DNA from: Gnetum montanum
Taxonomy: Eukaryota; Streptophyta; Gnetopsida; Gnetales; Gnetaceae
NCBI GenBank assembly: GCA_015680685.1
Contig: MNCI01035288.1
Location: 13,481-68,397 of the forward strand
Direction: 5' to 3'
Length of the DNA: 54,917 bases
Made by a program: the position numbers and the translations under genes. Below the pieces are notes generated by a model. That model saw only the letters and a program-made list of their open reading frames with translations, did not search any database and was not told where the DNA came from. Position 1 is the first letter of the stretch, and each line of letters begins with the position of its first letter. Below are positions 53,076 through 54,917 of the stretch, piece after piece.

Positions 53076-54917
53076 TAAAACAATTGATTTTTAGGTTTAA
53101 ATAGCCTAGAAATAGCCCTGATTAATGCCTAAACTCATCTAATATCTTTGTAGCATTAAAACATGGCTCACTAAGGCCTAAAATTGGCAAAACCTAACCA
53201 TTTTTGGCCTATATTAACCACATTTTATCATATATAACCTATTTTTCTTGATTTTTGCCTTATTACATAATTTTTTGCCTTGTTTTTGGACTTATGTTGC
53301 CTTGTTGACCTTGTTAACCTTCTATGGCCATTATAGAACCTTATATGTGTTGGCACATTTTGGCCATTTCATGGAACAAGTTGGCATGATAAAATTAATT
53401 AAAGGTTTTTGTAGTTTTTAGTACTCTCTTATTGTTAGTTAAAGTGGCAAGAATTCCACAAACCATTAACTATGTTTTCTCACTAAATTCATAAGGGAGC
53501 TTTTAAAAATCCATTGCAAAGAAATTTTAGATGCTGAAAGATTGGAGGAAAGGTTGCTGTACTTTGTTAGAATAAACAAAATTTTAGCTTGTGGATAAAG
53601 AGAAATAGCATCTAAATTTAAAGAAGAAAGAAATGAAGAATCAAAGTAACTGCAATTAATAGTGAACTAGTCATTGGAAATTACAATATTCTTCATGAAA
53701 CAATTTGTTCATGTGCCCTGTATATGAAGTGTAGAACAAAAAGAAGAAAAAAGAAAAAGAATAAGAGTTAAAATGAAGTTAGCAATATATACAAGAATTA
53801 AGAATTGGATGTCACAGTAATGTTTATTAAACTTTTTTTAATAGCAAAAGTAGAGACACTGGAAAAAGGCAATTTGTCAAACATTTTGTATATACTCTGC
53901 ATTAGAATTAGCAATGAAAACCGCAAAAACAAGAATAGGTTATGAATAAAAAAAATTTCGAAGAAAAACAGCAAGACAAGCATCAAGAATATATCAAAAT
54001 CTTGCCAATATTGACACCCAAATCATATAGTGACTATCCCTAATTCAAAAAATAAATACAATAATTTTTAGTTTACAGAAAGAAAAACGCAGGAAGACCT
54101 AGGTGAATTTGGGGCAAAAATTTCAAGCAATTGCAACCCCAAATAACGTTTATCATTTGCTGCTGGAACCAAAGAAAAATAAGATCTCCTTCAATGATCC
54201 GCAGTGTCTAGAGAATGGAGTTTGCACGCAAAAAGAAAAACATAGCAGGGTTTCTAATTTGTTTCAAATGCAAGATATGAAAAATAGCAATGAGAAGACG
54301 TGAAATATTAAACATAAATCCTAAGACAAAGCTTGGAACACAACAAAAATGTTTTCACGTCTGGATTCTTACAATGATGAACTTGCAAACAGAAATTGCA
54401 AACATAGCAGCGCTCGATGCCAATGCATCCATCATCATCATTACCAATCCATCAAGTGCAGCTACAGAGACATGAAGACATAGTGAGATAGGTGCACAAC
54501 TAAATTAGCGAAATGACATTTCTTCTATGGCAGATACGAAGGATCGTGGACATGGCCAGGAGATCAGTTGCAGGGACTTAGTATCTAAGCTCAGTATCAA
54601 ACCAACCAGGAGATTATTTAGCCGATGAATCATGGTTATGGATTATTCTGAAGAAAACTGTCATCGTTGAAAAAAAAAACAAAACCTGAATGCATGAAAT
54701 CGAAGTAACAAAATAAAGTTCCAATTTCATATGGTTTTGTGGTTTCATATTTTCTCACGTGCAACAAAAATAAAATGATAATTGTATGGAGTGCTTATTG
54801 CAATGGCCATCATGGTGTTTGAGAAACTTGATCTTGGACTAAGGTTAAATGGATTAAAAAAGATAGAGATCCTGGCTTTATTTCCTAAAATTATTATATA
54901 GGTTGTGACTTCTTATG
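53076..54917. other. Right end of window, no feature recognised
   Basis: AT-rich, with frames of at most 66 codons (54103-54303 and 54290-54475 overlap in different phases). No domain, RNA gene or link to the elements to the left was seen. Confidence 0.45.

Noticed and set aside
54103-54475. Two small overlapping plus-strand frames near the right end
   Set aside because: Chance-length frames in different phases, no motif, no conserved copy in the window.
1-54917. tRNA, rRNA, riboswitch, bacterial promoter or operon features
   Set aside because: None was seen; the content is plant-type LTR retroelement DNA, and bacterial-style features are not expected.

Overview
This window looks like repeat-dominated intergenic DNA from a plant nuclear genome. 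It is AT-rich, holds old and heavily mutated LTR retrotransposons, and shows no intact host gene, rRNA or tRNA. The large, decayed, nested elements would fit a gymnosperm or another large plant genome, but the species cannot be told from this sequence. Almost every long reading frame is a broken piece of a Ty3/gypsy-type polyprotein.

Layout: 1-620 is an LTR whose start lies outside the window. 1325-2079 is a fragment like a LINE ORF1 (DUF4283 plus zinc knuckle). Element D (+, 3410-6965) has an LTR, a tRNA-Asp-type primer site and a broken gag, and is cut off near the gag/protease border. Element A (-, 7447-14203) is complete end to end, with matching 5-bp target duplications (ATAAC). It carries gag and a protease but no pol that I could find. 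14209-16497 is AT-rich filler. 16498-16746 is an orphan promoter-like array. 16747-18400 is the first copy of repeat F, followed by gene-like DNA to about 19500. Element B (-, 19856-28204) is complete, with matching target duplications (ATGAG). It carries gag and a large accessory gene but no protease or pol that I could find, and a 990-base gap sits at its gag/5' LTR end. Element C (-, 29598 to the join at 34741) is a relative of B with the accessory gene. Element E (+, 34742 to about 53075) is a different gypsy element with gag, protease, an antisense accessory ORF and a roughly 180-bp periodic array. It is interrupted at 39798-42715 by a second copy of F joined to gene-derived DNA that includes a NYN-domain fragment. 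No feature was recognised in 53076-54917.

A, B, C and D form one group of Athila-like elements: tRNA-Asp-type primer sites in A and D, TGATG-type LTR ends, a gag with a CxxC-x-YD(H/Q)PKG motif, and in A an Athila-like retropepsin. They appear non-autonomous, so reverse transcriptase and integrase would have to come from elsewhere. Each LTR type carries its own short, partly palindromic repeat array directly upstream of its TATA box: GATATC type in A, B and the LTR at 1-620; TCGATGGGATCA type in C; TTACTCTA type in D.

The most unusual finding is a second, internal TATA box with an array in B (24093-24167) and C (33781-33925), placed upstream of the accessory gene. In each element the internal array uses the motif of that element's own LTR. 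The sequence just downstream of the internal TATA is shared between B and C but absent from the LTRs. Element A lacks both the internal promoter and the accessory gene. This suggests a two-promoter retroelement whose promoters are kept matched.

Several assembly problems matter for interpretation: two single-N joins flanked by unmerged duplicate ends (29267, 45099), a single N hiding about 216 bp of LTR (13831), and two N-runs whose lengths disagree with their paralogues.
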